This document shows, in pieces, positions 17,965 through 29,480 of a stretch of 64,000 bases of DNA. Source of the DNA: Bufo bufo (Eukaryota > Chordata > Amphibia > Anura > Bufonidae); contig NC_053392.1 of NCBI RefSeq assembly GCF_905171765.1, forward strand, positions 446,862,837 through 446,926,836. The letters are read 5' to 3'. Position 1 is the first letter of the stretch. Each line of letters starts with the position of its first letter. Under the pieces are notes generated by a model. It worked only from the letters and a program-made list of their open reading frames with translations. It was not told where the DNA came from and did not search any database. A program made the position numbers and the translations under genes.

Positions 17965-19330
17965 ATGTTCAAAATGGAATACAGTCATAAACAAAGTAGC
18001 TCGAATTCAAAGTTTGGCAAAAGAATCAGAAAGAAGGAATTGTTGAATGTAGAAGAAAGAATGAAAGCTGAAGAAACAGTCATAAGACTCATTCAACAGA
18101 GATTCTACAGTGAAGAGTTGAAGAGACTTAGTCAAGAACCTAAAAGGCTTCCAAACAACCACCCATTATACAAGCTTAATCTAGTTCTGCAGGATGGTAT
18201 ACTGAAGGTGGGAGGGAGACTGGAAAATGCATTGTTACCTAGCAGAGTGAAGCATCCAGCCATTCTACCCAAAAACTCTACCTTCACAAGATTGATTAGT
18301 GATCATTACCACAACATATCCTTGCATCAAGGAAGAAGCTTTACCCAAAGCTGTTTGAGAGAAGGTGGTTACTGGATTGTGAAAGCAAGCATAGTTATAG
18401 CAAAGTGTATAAGTAAATGTGTAGTCTGCAGAAAGGCACGTAGACCTACCGAAGAACAACAAATGGCTGATTTACCGGCAGATCGTGTAAACTCATCACC
18501 ACCATTTCTTTATAGCAGAATGGATTGTTTTGGCCCACTCATCACCAAACAGAACCGCAAGGAGTACAATAGATATGGACTAATATTTACATGTCTAAGC
18601 TCCAGAGCAATTCTCCTGGAAATGTTAGAGGATATGTCAACTGACACATTCATCAATGCCTTAAGATGTTTCATAGCCATTAGAGGTACCGTCAGAGAGC
18701 TTAGATCTGACCAAGGATCTAATTTTGTCAGAGCAAAGAATGAATTGAAGAAAGCTCTAAAAGAGATCGATAAAGAAAAAGTATTTGTTAGAGAAACAGT
18801 GTGATTTTCATATGAATGCTCCACATGCAAGCCATACAGGAGGAGCTTGGGAAAGACAAATCCGAACTGTAAAAAATGTGTTAAGTTCAGTGTTGAAAAG
18901 GAACGCCAGAAGAATAGATGATGCTTCACTTAGGACCCTATTCTATGAAGTAATGTCTATTGTTAACAGTCGTCCACTTACAGTTGATAACATCAACGAT
19001 CCAAGAAGTTTGGACCCTTTAACTCCCAACCATCTACTTCACTTTAAGTCGGATTACATACAGCCACCGCCTTGCAAGTTCACCAAAGAGAATTTATATG
19101 CCAGAAGGAGATGGCGAAGAGTTCAATATCTATCAGAACAGTTTTGGAATATATGGAGGAAATAGTACTTAGCCAATCTTATGCTAAGAAGTAAATGGCA
19201 AACACCCAGAAGAATTGTCCAAGTTGGTGACATAGTGTTAGTAATAGCGGAAGATTTTCCTAGAAGTCAATGGAAATTGGCCAAAGTTCTAGAAGTTCAA
19301 AAGGATGAATACAAACTAGAAAGAAGAGTG
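17965..19330 (+). pseudogene. BEL/Pao integrase, frameshifted
   Basis: The 279-codon frame 17965-18804 has the H2C2 zinc finger (HYHNISLHQG to CISKCVVCRKAR) and the first two catalytic aspartates (RMDCFGPLI and LRSDQGSNF). A frameshift near 18790 moves the end to 18785-19165, where HTGGAWERQIRT gives the catalytic glutamate. The tail (RVQYLSEQFW, then RIVQVGDIVLV) follows with stops. Thus all DDE residues survive, but in two frames. Integrase would insert the cDNA. Confidence 0.88.
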
Positions 19331-19538
19331 TTGTTATAAATAGGAGACTCAAAACTTGACAAAAAAAGAAAACGTCTCACTACTCCACTCAAGTTGGAAC
19401 GTCCTATACAGAAGTTAGTTGGTCTACTTGAGAGTGATAAAAGACACTTGGAAGTTGAGAACCTGATGGAAAATTCCTCAAATTCATGTTCAAGTCCTAT
19501 CACTAAGAACATAGAATTATAGGTAATTTTGGTGAGAA

Positions 19539-20421
19539 TGTAGCTGGCCAGCTAAGACCTGTCCGAGGTTGCTAGTATAGATTATATGTGTATACAGCTA
19601 AACCTGCCAATAGCCTTAATACAGTTCCTCTGTTTATGTGCTAAAGACAAAAGCAGAGTTATTTACTGTGACATCATGTTTTGGATGTCATATTACTGTT
19701 ATATTTAGTGTTCACAGAAGTAGAAAAGGATAATAAGCCTTTAAGATTCATTTTATGGTGTGGGGTAAGCTCAGTGACACAGCAGAAACAACAGAAATCA
19801 TAGTGTTAATCTGTTGTTGCTGGGCATAAGTCTAGACCAATCACAGCCAGCTTCTCACACAGCAAAAGTTTTTACCAATTACAGCCAGCCTCACAGACAG
19901 CCTGTCTGGGAATTCCCCCAGCTCCTGCTGCTAGAATCATTATTCACCAGAGACAGGAGCTGAATAGACATTCATTCCACTGAGAGCTGAGTTTTATGGG
20001 AACAAGAGGTCAATATAGGTATTTAAAACAGTTATATAATGTTCATATTGTTAGTATTGTGTTTAGAACTGTATACCGAACTAGATATATATGTGTTTAC
20101 TTACAGTTCCACCAAACTACAATTGCAACCATACAATTGCAAAGTACAAATACAAATTGCAAGTAGCAAGCTACAGTTGCAAACTGTGAACTACTACAAA
20201 TTACCATACAAACATATTGCAATCCAAATTGCATACAACCATACCAGATCGTACTCAACCAATCTGCAAATAGTTATTGCTAACTGCATACCGCCATTTT
20301 GTGATATCTTTTCAACATGTGTTTCGTACATGTACTATCTGCTGCGGAGGTGGCAGTGTTATATATGAAAAAAAAAAGTTGAAGTTAATAAAGAAGTTAT
20401 TTGAAGCATTTGGTGTGCTCT
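19539..20421 (+). repeat. BEL/Pao 3' LTR, first segment
   Basis: The LTR starts TGTAGCTGGCCAGC just after a purine-rich GGTGAGAA that can serve as polypurine tract. It includes a stretch of CAATTGC-like repeats (20110-20280) and AATAAAG near 20387, a likely polyadenylation signal. It is cut at a TTAA by the second TTAA element. No partner LTR is present, so its length cannot be verified. Confidence 0.75.
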
Positions 20422-20425
20422 TTAA

Positions 20426-23400
20426 CTACTTAAGGACCACAGGTTTATACCCCCCTAGTGACCAGGCCCTTTTTTACAAATCGGCACTCCACAACTTTAG
20501 TGGTTTATTTAGTGGTCATGCAACTTACCACCCAAATGAATTTTACCTCCTTTTCTTCTCACTAATAGAGCTTTCATTTGGTGGTATTTCATTGCTGCTG
20601 ACATTTTTACTTTTTTTGTTATTAATCGAAATTTACAGATTTTTTTGCAAAAAAATGACATTTTTCACTTTCAGTTGTAAAATTTTGCAAAAAAAAAACG
20701 ACATCCATATATAAATTTTTCTCTAAATTTATTGTTCTACATGTCTTTGATAAAAAAAAAATGTTTGGGTAAAATTTATAGCGTTTACAAACTATGGTAC
20801 AAAAATGTGAATTTCCGCTTTTTGAAGCAGCTCTGACTTTCTGAGCACCTGTCATGTTTCCTGAGGTTCTACAATGGCCAGACAGTACAAACACCCCACA
20901 AATGACCCTATTTCAGAAAGTAGACACCCTAAGGTATTCGCTGATGGGCATAGTGAGTTCATAGAACTTTTTATTTTTTGTCACTCGTTAGCGGAAAATG
21001 ATGATTTTTTTTCTTACAAAGTCTCATATTCCACTAACTTGTGACAAAAAATAAAAGCTTCCATGAACTCACTATGCCCATCACAAAATACCTTGGGATG
21101 TCTTCTTTCCAAAATGGGGTCACTTGTGGGGTAGTTATACTGCCCTGGCATTCTAGGGGCCCTAATGTGTGGTAAGTAGTTTGAAATCAAAATGTGTAAA
21201 AAATGACCTGTGAAATCCTAAAGGTGCTCTTTGGAATGTGGGCCCCTTTGCCCACCTAGGCTGCAAAAAAGTGTCACACATGTGGTATTGCCGTACTCAG
21301 GAGAAGTTGGGCAATGTGTTTTGGGGTGTCATTTTACATATACCCATGCTGGGTGAGAGAAAAATCTTGGTCAAATGCCAACTTTGTATAAAAAAAATGG
21401 GAAAAGTTGTCTTTTGCCAAGATATTTCTCTCACCCAGCATGGGTATATGTAAAAAGACACCCCAAAACACATTGCCCAACTTCTCCTGAGTACGGCGAT
21501 ACCACATGTGTGACACTTTTTTGCAGCCTAAGTGGGCAAATGGGCCCACATTCCAAAGAGCACCTTTAGGATTTCACCGGCCATTTTTTACAGATTTTGA
21601 TTTCAAACTACTTACCACACATTTGGGCCCCTAAATTGCCAGGGCAGTATAACTACCCCACAAGTGACCCCATTTTGGAAAGAAGACACCCTAAGGTATT
21701 TCGTGATGGGCATAGTGAGTTCATGGAAGTTTTTATTTTTTGTCACAAGTTAGTGGAATATGAGACTTTGTAAGAAAAAAAAAATCCTCATTTTCCGCTA
21801 ACTTGTGACAAAAGATAAAAAATTGTAGGAACTCGCCATGCCCCTCACGGAATACCTTGAGGTGTCTTCTTTCCAAAATGGGGTCACTTGTGGGGTGTTA
21901 TACTGCCCTGGCAATTTAGGGGCCCTAATGTGTGGGAAGTAGTTTAAAATCAAAATGTGTAAAAAATGACCTGTGAAATTCTAAAGGTGCTCTTTGGAAT
22001 GTGGGCCCCTTTGCCCACCTAGGCTGCAAAAAAGTGTCACACATCTGGTATCGCCGTACTCAGGAGAAGTAGGGCAATGTGTTTTGGGGTGTCATTTTAC
22101 ATATACCCATGCTGAGTGAGAGAAATATCTTGGCAAAAGACAACTTTTCCCATTTTTTTTATACAAAGTTGGCATTTGACCAAGATATTTATCTCACCCA
22201 GCATGGGTATATGTAAAATGACACCCCAAAACACATTGCCCAACTTCTCCTGAGTACGGCGATACCAGATGTGTGACACTTTTTTGCAGCCTAGATGCGC
22301 AAAGGGGCCCAAATTCCTTTTAGGAGGGCATTTTTAGACATTTGGATCCCAGACTTCTTCTCACGCTTTAGGGCCCCTAAAATGCCAGGGCAGTATAAAT
22401 ACCCCACATGTGACCCCATTTTGGAAAAAAGAGACCCCAAGGTATTGAATGAGGGGCATGGCGAGTTCATCGAATTATTATTTTTTTGCCACAAGTTAGC
22501 GGAAATAGTTTTTTTTTTTTTATCACAAAGTCTCCCTTTCCGCTAACTTGGGACAAAAATGTCAATCTTTCATGGACTCAATATGCCCCTCACAGAATAC
22601 CTTGGGGAGTCTTCTTTCCGAAATGGGGTCACATGTGGGGTATTTATACTGCCCTGGCATTCTAGGGGCCCTAAAGCGTGAGAAGAAGTCTGGAATATAA
22701 ATGTCTAAAAAATTTTACGCATTTGGATTCCGTGAGGGGTATGGTGAGTTCATGTGAGATTTTATTTTTTGACACAAGTTAGTGGAATAGGAGACTTTGT
22801 AAGAAAAAAAATAAAATAAAATTTTCGCTAACTTTCCGCTGTCTGAATGGAGCCTTACAGGTGGGTGATCAATGACAGGGGGGTGATCAGGGAGTGTATA
22901 TGGGGTGATCACCACCCTGTCACTGATCACCCCCCTGTAAGGCACCATTCAGACGTCCATATGTTTTTTACGGATCAACGGATACATGGATCGGATCCGC
23001 AAAACACATTCAGACGTCCATATGTTTTTTACGGATCAACGGATCAATGACAGGGGGGTGATCAATGACAGGGGGGTGATCAGGGAGTCTATATGGGGTG
23101 ATCAGGGGTTAATAAGGGGTTAATAAGTGACAAGGGGGGGTGTAGTGTAGTGGTGTTTGGTGCTACTTTTACTGAGCTGCCTGTGTCCTCTGGTGGTCGA
23201 TCCAAGCAAAAGGGACCACCAGAGGACCAGGTAGCAGATATATTAGACGCTGTTATCAATACAGCGTCTAATATACCTGTTAGGGGTTAAAAAAATCGCA
23301 TCTACAGCCTGCCAGCGAACGATCGCCGCTGGCAGGCTGAAGATCCACTCGCTTACCTTCCGATCCTATGAACGTGCGCGCCTGTGTGCGCGCGTTCACA

Positions 23401-23499
23401 GGAGATCTCGGCTCACGCGAGATGACGCCAATCAGCGTTAGTGTAGCCTGAGAGCGCCGCAGCAATGACGCCTTTCGGCGTTAGTGTGGCGGGAAGTGG
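20426..23499. mobile_element. Non-autonomous TTAA-flanked foldback element, short copy
   Basis: Flanked by TTAA at 20422-20425 and 23500-23503, with weak terminal repeats (CTACTT / AAGTGG). The order of internal parts matches the copy at 7683-12297: leader with CAACTTACCACCCAAATGAA, alternating inverted half-units (20930-22820), a 191-bp-type unit (22846-23045) and a hairpin-rich right end. Centres lie near 21012, 21393, 21778, 22157, 22523 and 22810. It lacks one two-half-unit period and most of the 191-bp array. No transposase is encoded. Confidence 0.9.
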
Positions 23500-23503
23500 T
23501 TAA

Positions 23504-23541
23504 ACCTACTGTTTCTATAGAACGGCGCTAGAGGAATTACA
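23504..23541 (+). repeat. BEL/Pao 3' LTR, presumed last segment
   Basis: Sequence resuming after the second TTAA copy. I place the LTR end at GGAATTACA because BEL LTRs end in CA; without a second LTR or a target duplication this is tentative. Confidence 0.4.
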
Positions 23542-23589
23542 GAGTAATGGACAGTCTGGTTAGAATAAAAGTCTGAGATATCAAAATTC

Positions 23590-24823
23590 TTCTAATGCCA
23601 CAGCGCAAAAGGCACCTCATAGTGCTGCGCCTGCCACATCTAGTGACAAAAACAATTAAAATGAAGAAGCCAAGCACTATGGGACGGGGAAGTGGGCGTG
23701 TTGCTGATGGTGCACATAGAGGCCGTGGCCCTGGGCGTAATGAAACTGTGCCTGCTACCTGTGCAACAGAAAAAAAAAAACATCCACTGTACCCACCTTC
23801 ATGTACAACTTAGCTGGGCGGCGTAAGACAACACTGTCCAAGTCGGACCAGTGAGAACAGTTGGTCGGTTAAGCACCACCCTCTCTTCCACCAAGTCCAG
23901 TCTCTGTAGCAAAGAGTCTGGTCAACCGAATCCTCTCTCTGATCATCTTTCTTCCCACCATGGAGAGGCTTGACAAACGAGTGATCCCACACTCGGATAT
24001 TCCGCGGAGCTCTATCCAGCACCACTATTACATTTGGCCCTCGCGCCCAGCACGCTTGAAGAGGGACCTGAGATATTTTACCCTGATTCCAAACCTCTTG
24101 AGCCTTCAAAGAAGGAAGATGACGGTGGTGAACCGCAACCATTCGTTCACAAGGTGGATGATGATGAGACACAGTTACCAATCACTGAGGTTGTGGTTAG
24201 GTCAAGTCAGGAGGATGAGCAGAGTCAGGAAGTGGAAGAGGAGGTGGTTGACGATGAGGTCACTGACCCAACATGGGAAGGTGAAATGCCGAGCGAGGAC
24301 AGCAGTACAGAGGGGGAGGGATCCGCAGCACCCCAAAAGGCTGGAAGAGTCAGTGAGGTTGCAAAAGGGAGAAGTCGGCCCACACCAAACAGGCCCGCAA
24401 CTGTTACTCTGAGCACCCCCATGCGTAAATCTACCTTGCCAAGGGGTAGGTGTTCCGCAGTATGGCGCTTTTTTGAGGAAAGTGCAGACGACAAAAGAGT
24501 GGTAGTTTGCAACCTGTGCCGTATCAAAATGAGCCGTGGCGTGAACACTAGCAACCTCACCACCACCAGCATGATCCACCACATGGCATCCAAGCACCCT
24601 AACAAGTGGGCTGAACGCCTGGGTCCACAATCTGCCTGCGGGTCACACCACTGCCTCATCTTCCCCTGTGTTACGCACTGCTGGCCAATCCCCTGTCGAA
24701 GGCGCAAGCCCGGATGCGCCTTGCCCTGCACCTGGACCTTCACATGAACCATCAACAACAACATCCACTTCCCTGTCCCAGCGCAGCGTCCAAATGTCCA
24801 TAACACAATCATTTGAACGCAAG
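23590..24823 (+). pseudogene. hAT transposase 1, N-terminal part with BED zinc finger
   Basis: A long frame (24034-24747) holds an acidic region and then a BED-type zinc finger: AVWRFFEES, CNLC and HHMASKH, giving C-X2-C ... H-X4/5-H at about residues 141-192 of that frame. BED fingers bind the transposon ends. Upstream, Gly/Arg-rich frames at 23595-23813 resemble a degraded leader or N-terminus. After the finger the frame shifts and reaches MSITQSFERK, where the element at 24824 interrupts it; the reading continues at 26640 with ERKRKYPP. Stops and shifts make it non-functional. Confidence 0.82.
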
Positions 24824-26639
24824 CAGTGGCGTAACTACCAGGGAAGCAGGGGAAGCGGCTGCTTCGGGGCCCGGGCTGACAAGGGGCCCGGGAGCAGTGT
24901 CTCATACACACACACTTACTGTGTGTACATCATTTTACGTTTTCAGGCCGGCCCCACCCCCGAAAACAACACCTCCAAATCCCCTCCCCTTTACATTTGG
25001 TGCGGTCACATAGGGGCCCGCCCCCCTCCCATCCATCCTACTTCCCCATTCATTAACACAGGGCCTGCTTCGGCGGGCGACTCCGTCCATGATTATCTGC
25101 TGACTCGCTGCCTCTTCTGCCTGCATAGTGTGACACTTGCCAGAGAACAAGTCGGCAGCACACTATGCAAATGAATCTCTTCAGGCAGCACAGTGGCAGC
25201 CCGCCCCCAAATGAAGTCCTCCTCAAGGGGCGGGGAGAAGAAGCACAGCAGAGGGCGGAGGGAGGCACAGCAGGCATGCACAGCACTCGTTTTTTCAGGT
25301 ATGTGCCTGGGCCCCCATGTTCCCCCCCTCCCCCCCTTGCCTGCTGCAGCTGCACCTGCACTAGTGCACAGTGGTTCTGGGGCCTCTCTGGGCATGAGGA
25401 AAGAGGAGGGCAGGGCAGAGTCAAAGTAGTTAACCCTTTCCTCCTCTCCCAGTCTGTCAAGTTCACAGACTGGGAGAGGAGGGGAGGTAAGACCAGGTAC
25501 AGCATCAGGCAAAGTTCTGAGTGTGCAGCCATGGCAGGCTGCAGCATGTAGCTGCCATCCCAGTCCCACCAGCCTCCTATATAATAAAATGCATTCATCT
25601 GCTTCTGTTATAGTACAGGAGGCTGGCAGATGCTGGGATCGCCCCCTGGCAGCTGCATGCTGAAGCCTTCAGCATGTAGCTGCCAGGTAGCCAGATCACA
25701 ACCTCTGCCCACGCTTCCTCTGCCAGCCTCCTGTACTATAGCATGCAGGACATGGCAGCCTCCCCTCTCTGCCTCCACTGCTCTGCCATGTACTAGTGCT
25801 TATTATGGCTTTCTCTTAAGTTACATATACACAAATGTGATGCCAGGATGGTTCTGGGCTGGCATCGGGTGCATGCATATGTGTGCCATAATAAGCACTA
25901 GTACATGGCAGAGCAGCAGAGGCAGAGAAGGGAGGCTGCCACGTACCGCATGCTATAGTACAGGAGGCTGGCAGAGGAAGGAGTGGTCAGAGGTTGGGAT
26001 GAAAGTTCCAATCACCCCCTTTCACAGTGTTTTAAATATAGGTAAATAAACATAAAAAAAAAACATTGCTATGTCCAAAAATGCCTTCACTATTAAAAAA
26101 TATAAATAATTTTAATTCAAAAAGGGTACCAATAAAAACTACAATTCATCCACCTGAAGAAAAGCTTCAGCTCTTTAGGCAGAAATCTAAAAAAAAGTTT
26201 TAGCTGTCAAAAAAGTGATACAAAGAGAAAGAGAGGTTTTTTGAAAGGTTTTATTTTAAGTAAGGGTCCATTCACACGTCTGTTGTTCTGGGTCCGCATC
26301 CGTCCCACAATTTTGCGGAACAGGTGCAAACCCATTCATTTCAATAGGGCCGCAAAAGATGCGGACAGCACACCGTGTGCTGTCAGCATCCGTAGTTCCA
26401 TTCCGCGGCCCCCGCAAAATAAGATGGAACATGGCCTATTCTTGTCTGCAATTGTGGACAAGAATAGGCATTTCTATCATAGGGAACTATCAAAATGCGA
26501 AACGCACGCAGCTGGTATCCATGTTTTGCGGACATTTTGTGGACCGCAAAACACTTGCGGACATCTGAATGGACCCTAAGGGAGGGGGGCCCTGTAAAAA
26601 ATTTGCTGTGGGGCCCAGTCAGTTCTAGTTACGCCCCTG
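24824..26639. mobile_element. Non-autonomous hAT element with perfect 8-bp duplication
   Basis: Ends CAGTGGCGTAACTAC and (complement) CAGGGGCGTAACTAG form terminal inverted repeats, and AACGCAAG is duplicated exactly at 24816-24823 and 26640-26647. This is the hAT signature. The interior has no transposase. It holds an inverted repeat with ~88-bp arms (25721-25809 and 25886-25973, both ending in the GTACTATAGCATGC region) and a Harbinger-like MITE (26264-26576). Relatives lie at 29721 and 30375. Confidence 0.95.
26264..26576. mobile_element. Harbinger-like MITE
   Basis: Terminal inverted repeats GGGTCCATTCACACGTCTG and its complement CGGACATCTGAATGGACCC are flanked by TAA (26261-26263 and 26577-26579). 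A 3-bp TWA duplication is typical of PIF/Harbinger. The inside carries CTATTCTTGTC inverted stretches found in the other MITEs here. It sits within a hAT element that itself sits in a hAT gene. Confidence 0.85.
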
Positions 26640-28158
26640 AACGCAAGCGCAAATACCCACCCACAGGCCATAGCACTAAATGCGCAACTTTCAAAATTAC
26701 TGGCCTTTGAAATGTTGCCATTTAGGCTTGTGGACACTGAGGCCTTCCCCAGCCTGATGTCGGCAGCTGTCCCTCGGTATGGAGTCCCCAGCCGCCACTA
26801 TTTTTCACGGTGTGCCATGCCTGCCTTACGCCAGCATGTGTCCCAGAACATCACCTGTGCCCTGACCAACGCAGTTACTGGGAAAGTCCACTTAACCACG
26901 GACACATGACAAGTGCTGGTGGCCAGGGACACTACATTTCCCTGACGGCACACTGGGTGAATATTGTGGAGGCCGGGAGTGAGTTGTACCCTGGGATGGC
27001 ACAGGTGCTACCCACGCCCAGGATTGCGGGCCCTACGTCCATCAGGGTCTTTGCCAGCAGCTATATTACTGGCTCCAACCCCCACTTCTCCTCCTCCGCC
27101 GCCTCCTCCTCCACTTTCACCTCCAGCAGCAGTCAGCCATCAGTCGCTAGCTGGAAGCAGTGTAACACTGCTGTGGGTAAGCGTCAACAGGCCGTGCTAA
27201 AGTTGATCGGTTTAGGGGACAAACAGCACACAGCCGCAGAGCTGTGGCACGGTATAAAGGACCAAACCGAGCTGTGGCTCTCGCCACTTAACCTACAACC
27301 AGGCATGGTTGTGTCTGACAATGGCCGTACTTTGGTGGCGGCTTTGAAGCTCGGCAACCTGACACACATCCCATACCTAGCCCACGTCTTAAACTTAGTG
27401 GTTCAGCGGTTTATCAAATCCTACCCCAATTTGCCAGAGCTACTAGTGAAGGTGAGCCGCGTGTGAGCCCATTTCCGCAAGTCATCCACAGCTTCAGCAG
27501 TGCTTGCGGCTCCCAGCTCACCGACTGTTGTGTGACGTGAGCACGCGTTGGAACTCTACGTCCCACATGTTGGCCAGGCTTTGTGAGCAGCAGAGGGCAG
27601 TTGTGGAATACCAGCTGCAACATGGTCGTTGCCTTTCGAGTTAACTGCCACTATTCACAAGTGAGGAGTGGGCATTGATGTCAGACCTCTGTGAGGTTTT
27701 AAAAAACTTTGATGAATCCACACAGATGGTCAGTGGCAATAACGCTATTATCAGTGTAACCATCCCACTGATGTGTCTACTCAAACGATCGCTGCTCATA
27801 ATTAAGGACGATGCTCTGAATGTGGCAGATGAGGAAATGTGGGAGGACATTACACAGGGGGATAGCCAGCCCACCCTCAGTTCGTCTTCTCAGCGCGAAT
27901 TGGACCATGAAGAGGTGGAGGAGGAGGAGCTGGAGACAGTTGCCTCTGCTACAGAGGGTAGTACCCATGGAACTTTAATTCCATCTGTTCAGCGTGGATG
28001 GGCATAAGAGGAGGAGGATGATTCGGAGATAACTACTGGGTGACCAAGCTGGACACGTGGTACAAACTTGAGCTCTACACCATGGAGGTGCTGGCCTGCT
28101 CTGCCGCCAGCGTTTTGTCTGAGTGTGTATTTAGTGCTGCTGGTGGCATTATAACAAG
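26640..28158 (+). pseudogene. hAT transposase 1, catalytic and C-terminal part
   Basis: The RNase H-like core is recognisable in several frames: LISLTAHWVNIVEAG-like (about 26937), LWLSPLNLQPGMVVSDNGRT and IPYLAHVLNLVVQRFI (27250-27420), then VLKNFDESTQMVSGNNAIIS with IPLMCLL (27690-27790), and the C-terminal dimerisation motif ASVLSECVFSAAGGIIT (28105-28155). Stops and at least three frameshifts divide it. The gene ends abruptly at 28158 where the second hAT element begins; the remaining ~40 C-terminal codons were not found downstream. Confidence 0.85.
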
Positions 28159-28405
28159 GGATGAGCGAACCCGAACTGTAAAGTTCGGGTTCGTGCCGAA
28201 CTTTAGGATTTTTGGATCCCAGACCCGAACCCGAACTTTTCAGTAAAAGTTAGGGTTCGGTGTTCGGCGAGTTAATGGCGCTTTTTGAAAGGCTGCAGAG
28301 CAGCAAATAAACAAGTGTTTAACTCGTGTGTCCTTAGAAGCCATCACAGCCATGCCTACTAATGGCATAGCTGTGATTGGCCAGTGCAGCATGTGACCCA
28401 GCCTC

Positions 28406-28413
28406 TATATAAG
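28406..28413 (+). promoter_or_regulatory. TATA box candidate in hAT element 2 leader
   Basis: TATATAAG lies about 250 bp inside the left terminus and about 30 bp before CACGTCTCTCTGCTCTTATTAG, a pyrimidine-rich stretch that could be the start region. It would drive the transposase on the plus strand. Assigned from sequence and position only. Confidence 0.5.
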
Positions 28414-28875
28414 CTGGAGTCACATAGCGCTGCACGTCTCTCTGCTCTTATTAGTGTAGGGATAGGATGCTGCTGCTGTGAGGGAGAGAATAGGACATAA
28501 TCTGTTATTAGAATTGCTAGTTTAACTCAGCGATCTACAGCGATTTTGTTTTGTGGGTGCAGGGCACAATTTTTTTACCCTGCCCTGAGCCCAGTGACAC
28601 AGAAAAATAACTTTTATACATCTGTTAGTTGGGTGGGCGTTGGTGGCCATTTTATGCAAGTTCACTGCATCAGCACAGCATATTTGCTTTTGTGACAATC
28701 AAATACAAGCTTGAAATACTGCAATTATATTCTGGGTTTAAAAAAACATTTTTGGCAATACCCTACATCTGGGACCTTTGCTGCATTGGTCAGTGTGAAA
28801 TACAAGCTTGAAATGCTGGCATTCAGGGCCAGGGATCGCAGGTGGGTAGGGGGGTACTTCCTCTTCTGCTCCAGT

Positions 28876-29309
28876 GCTCACCTGCAGGCCCAAACCTAAA
28901 ATCTTTTACAGGGTCAGCTCACCTGCAGGCCCGCCACTCAAATTTTTTACAGGGTCAGCTCACCTGCAGGCCCAAACCAAAAATCTTTTACAGGGTCAGC
29001 TCACCTACAGGCCCGCAACTCAAATCTTTTAGAGGGTCAGCTCACCTTCAGGCCCAAACCTAAAATCTTTTACAAGGTCAGCTCACCTACAGGCCTGCAA
29101 CTCAAATCTTTTACAAGGTCAGCTCACCTGCAGGCCCGCAAATCAAATCTTTCACAGGGTCAGTTCACCTTCAGGCCCACAACTCAAATCTTTTACAAGG
29201 TCAGCTCACCTGCAGGCCCGCAAATCAAATCTTTCACAGGGTCAGTTCACCTGCAGGCCCGCAACTCAAATCTTTTACAGGGTCAGCTCATCTGCAGGCC
29301 CGCCAACTC
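28876..29309. repeat. 41-bp tandem array, about 10-11 copies
   Basis: Units read GCTCACCTGCAGGCCCRMAA followed by CTCAAATCTTTTACAGGGTCA with small variants. The array reappears briefly at 30349-30374 and 31691-31735, on either side of the element at 30375-31690, so the leader once held a longer or second block. Confidence 0.9.
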
Positions 29310-29480
29310 AGTGTGAATGAGGCCCTCCTTTATGTAATATACAGGTTGTATTGGAGTGCCTCTTCCTTGTAACTTTTGGCAGCACTTGCACTTTATATAC
29401 AAGTAAATATATAGGAAAGAATGTTTTCAATCCATTTTTTTTCTATAAAATCGATTTTTTACTTTGGTTTTGTGCGTAAA

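Larger units (their letters stand above)
14740..23541 (+). mobile_element. BEL/Pao LTR retrotransposon, 5'-truncated, with two insertions
   Basis: Gag, reverse transcriptase, RNase H and integrase remnants follow in BEL order on the plus strand, ending in one LTR (19539 onward). No 5' LTR, primer site or protease is seen; the left boundary is uncertain, near 14740-14815. A SINE (16937-17150) and a TTAA element (20426-23499) interrupt it. Many stops and frameshifts show it is old. Confidence 0.88.

Noticed and set aside
15911..19330. Endogenous retrovirus
   Set aside because: Order, integrase type and RT motifs (YVDD with BEL-type flanks) fit BEL/Pao, and no envelope gene is seen. The gypsy elements also lack env and carry a chromodomain instead.
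24225..25598. Long minus-strand frames (228, 181 and 158 codons)
   Set aside because: They are antisense to the hAT transposase or lie in a non-autonomous hAT; no recognisable motif.
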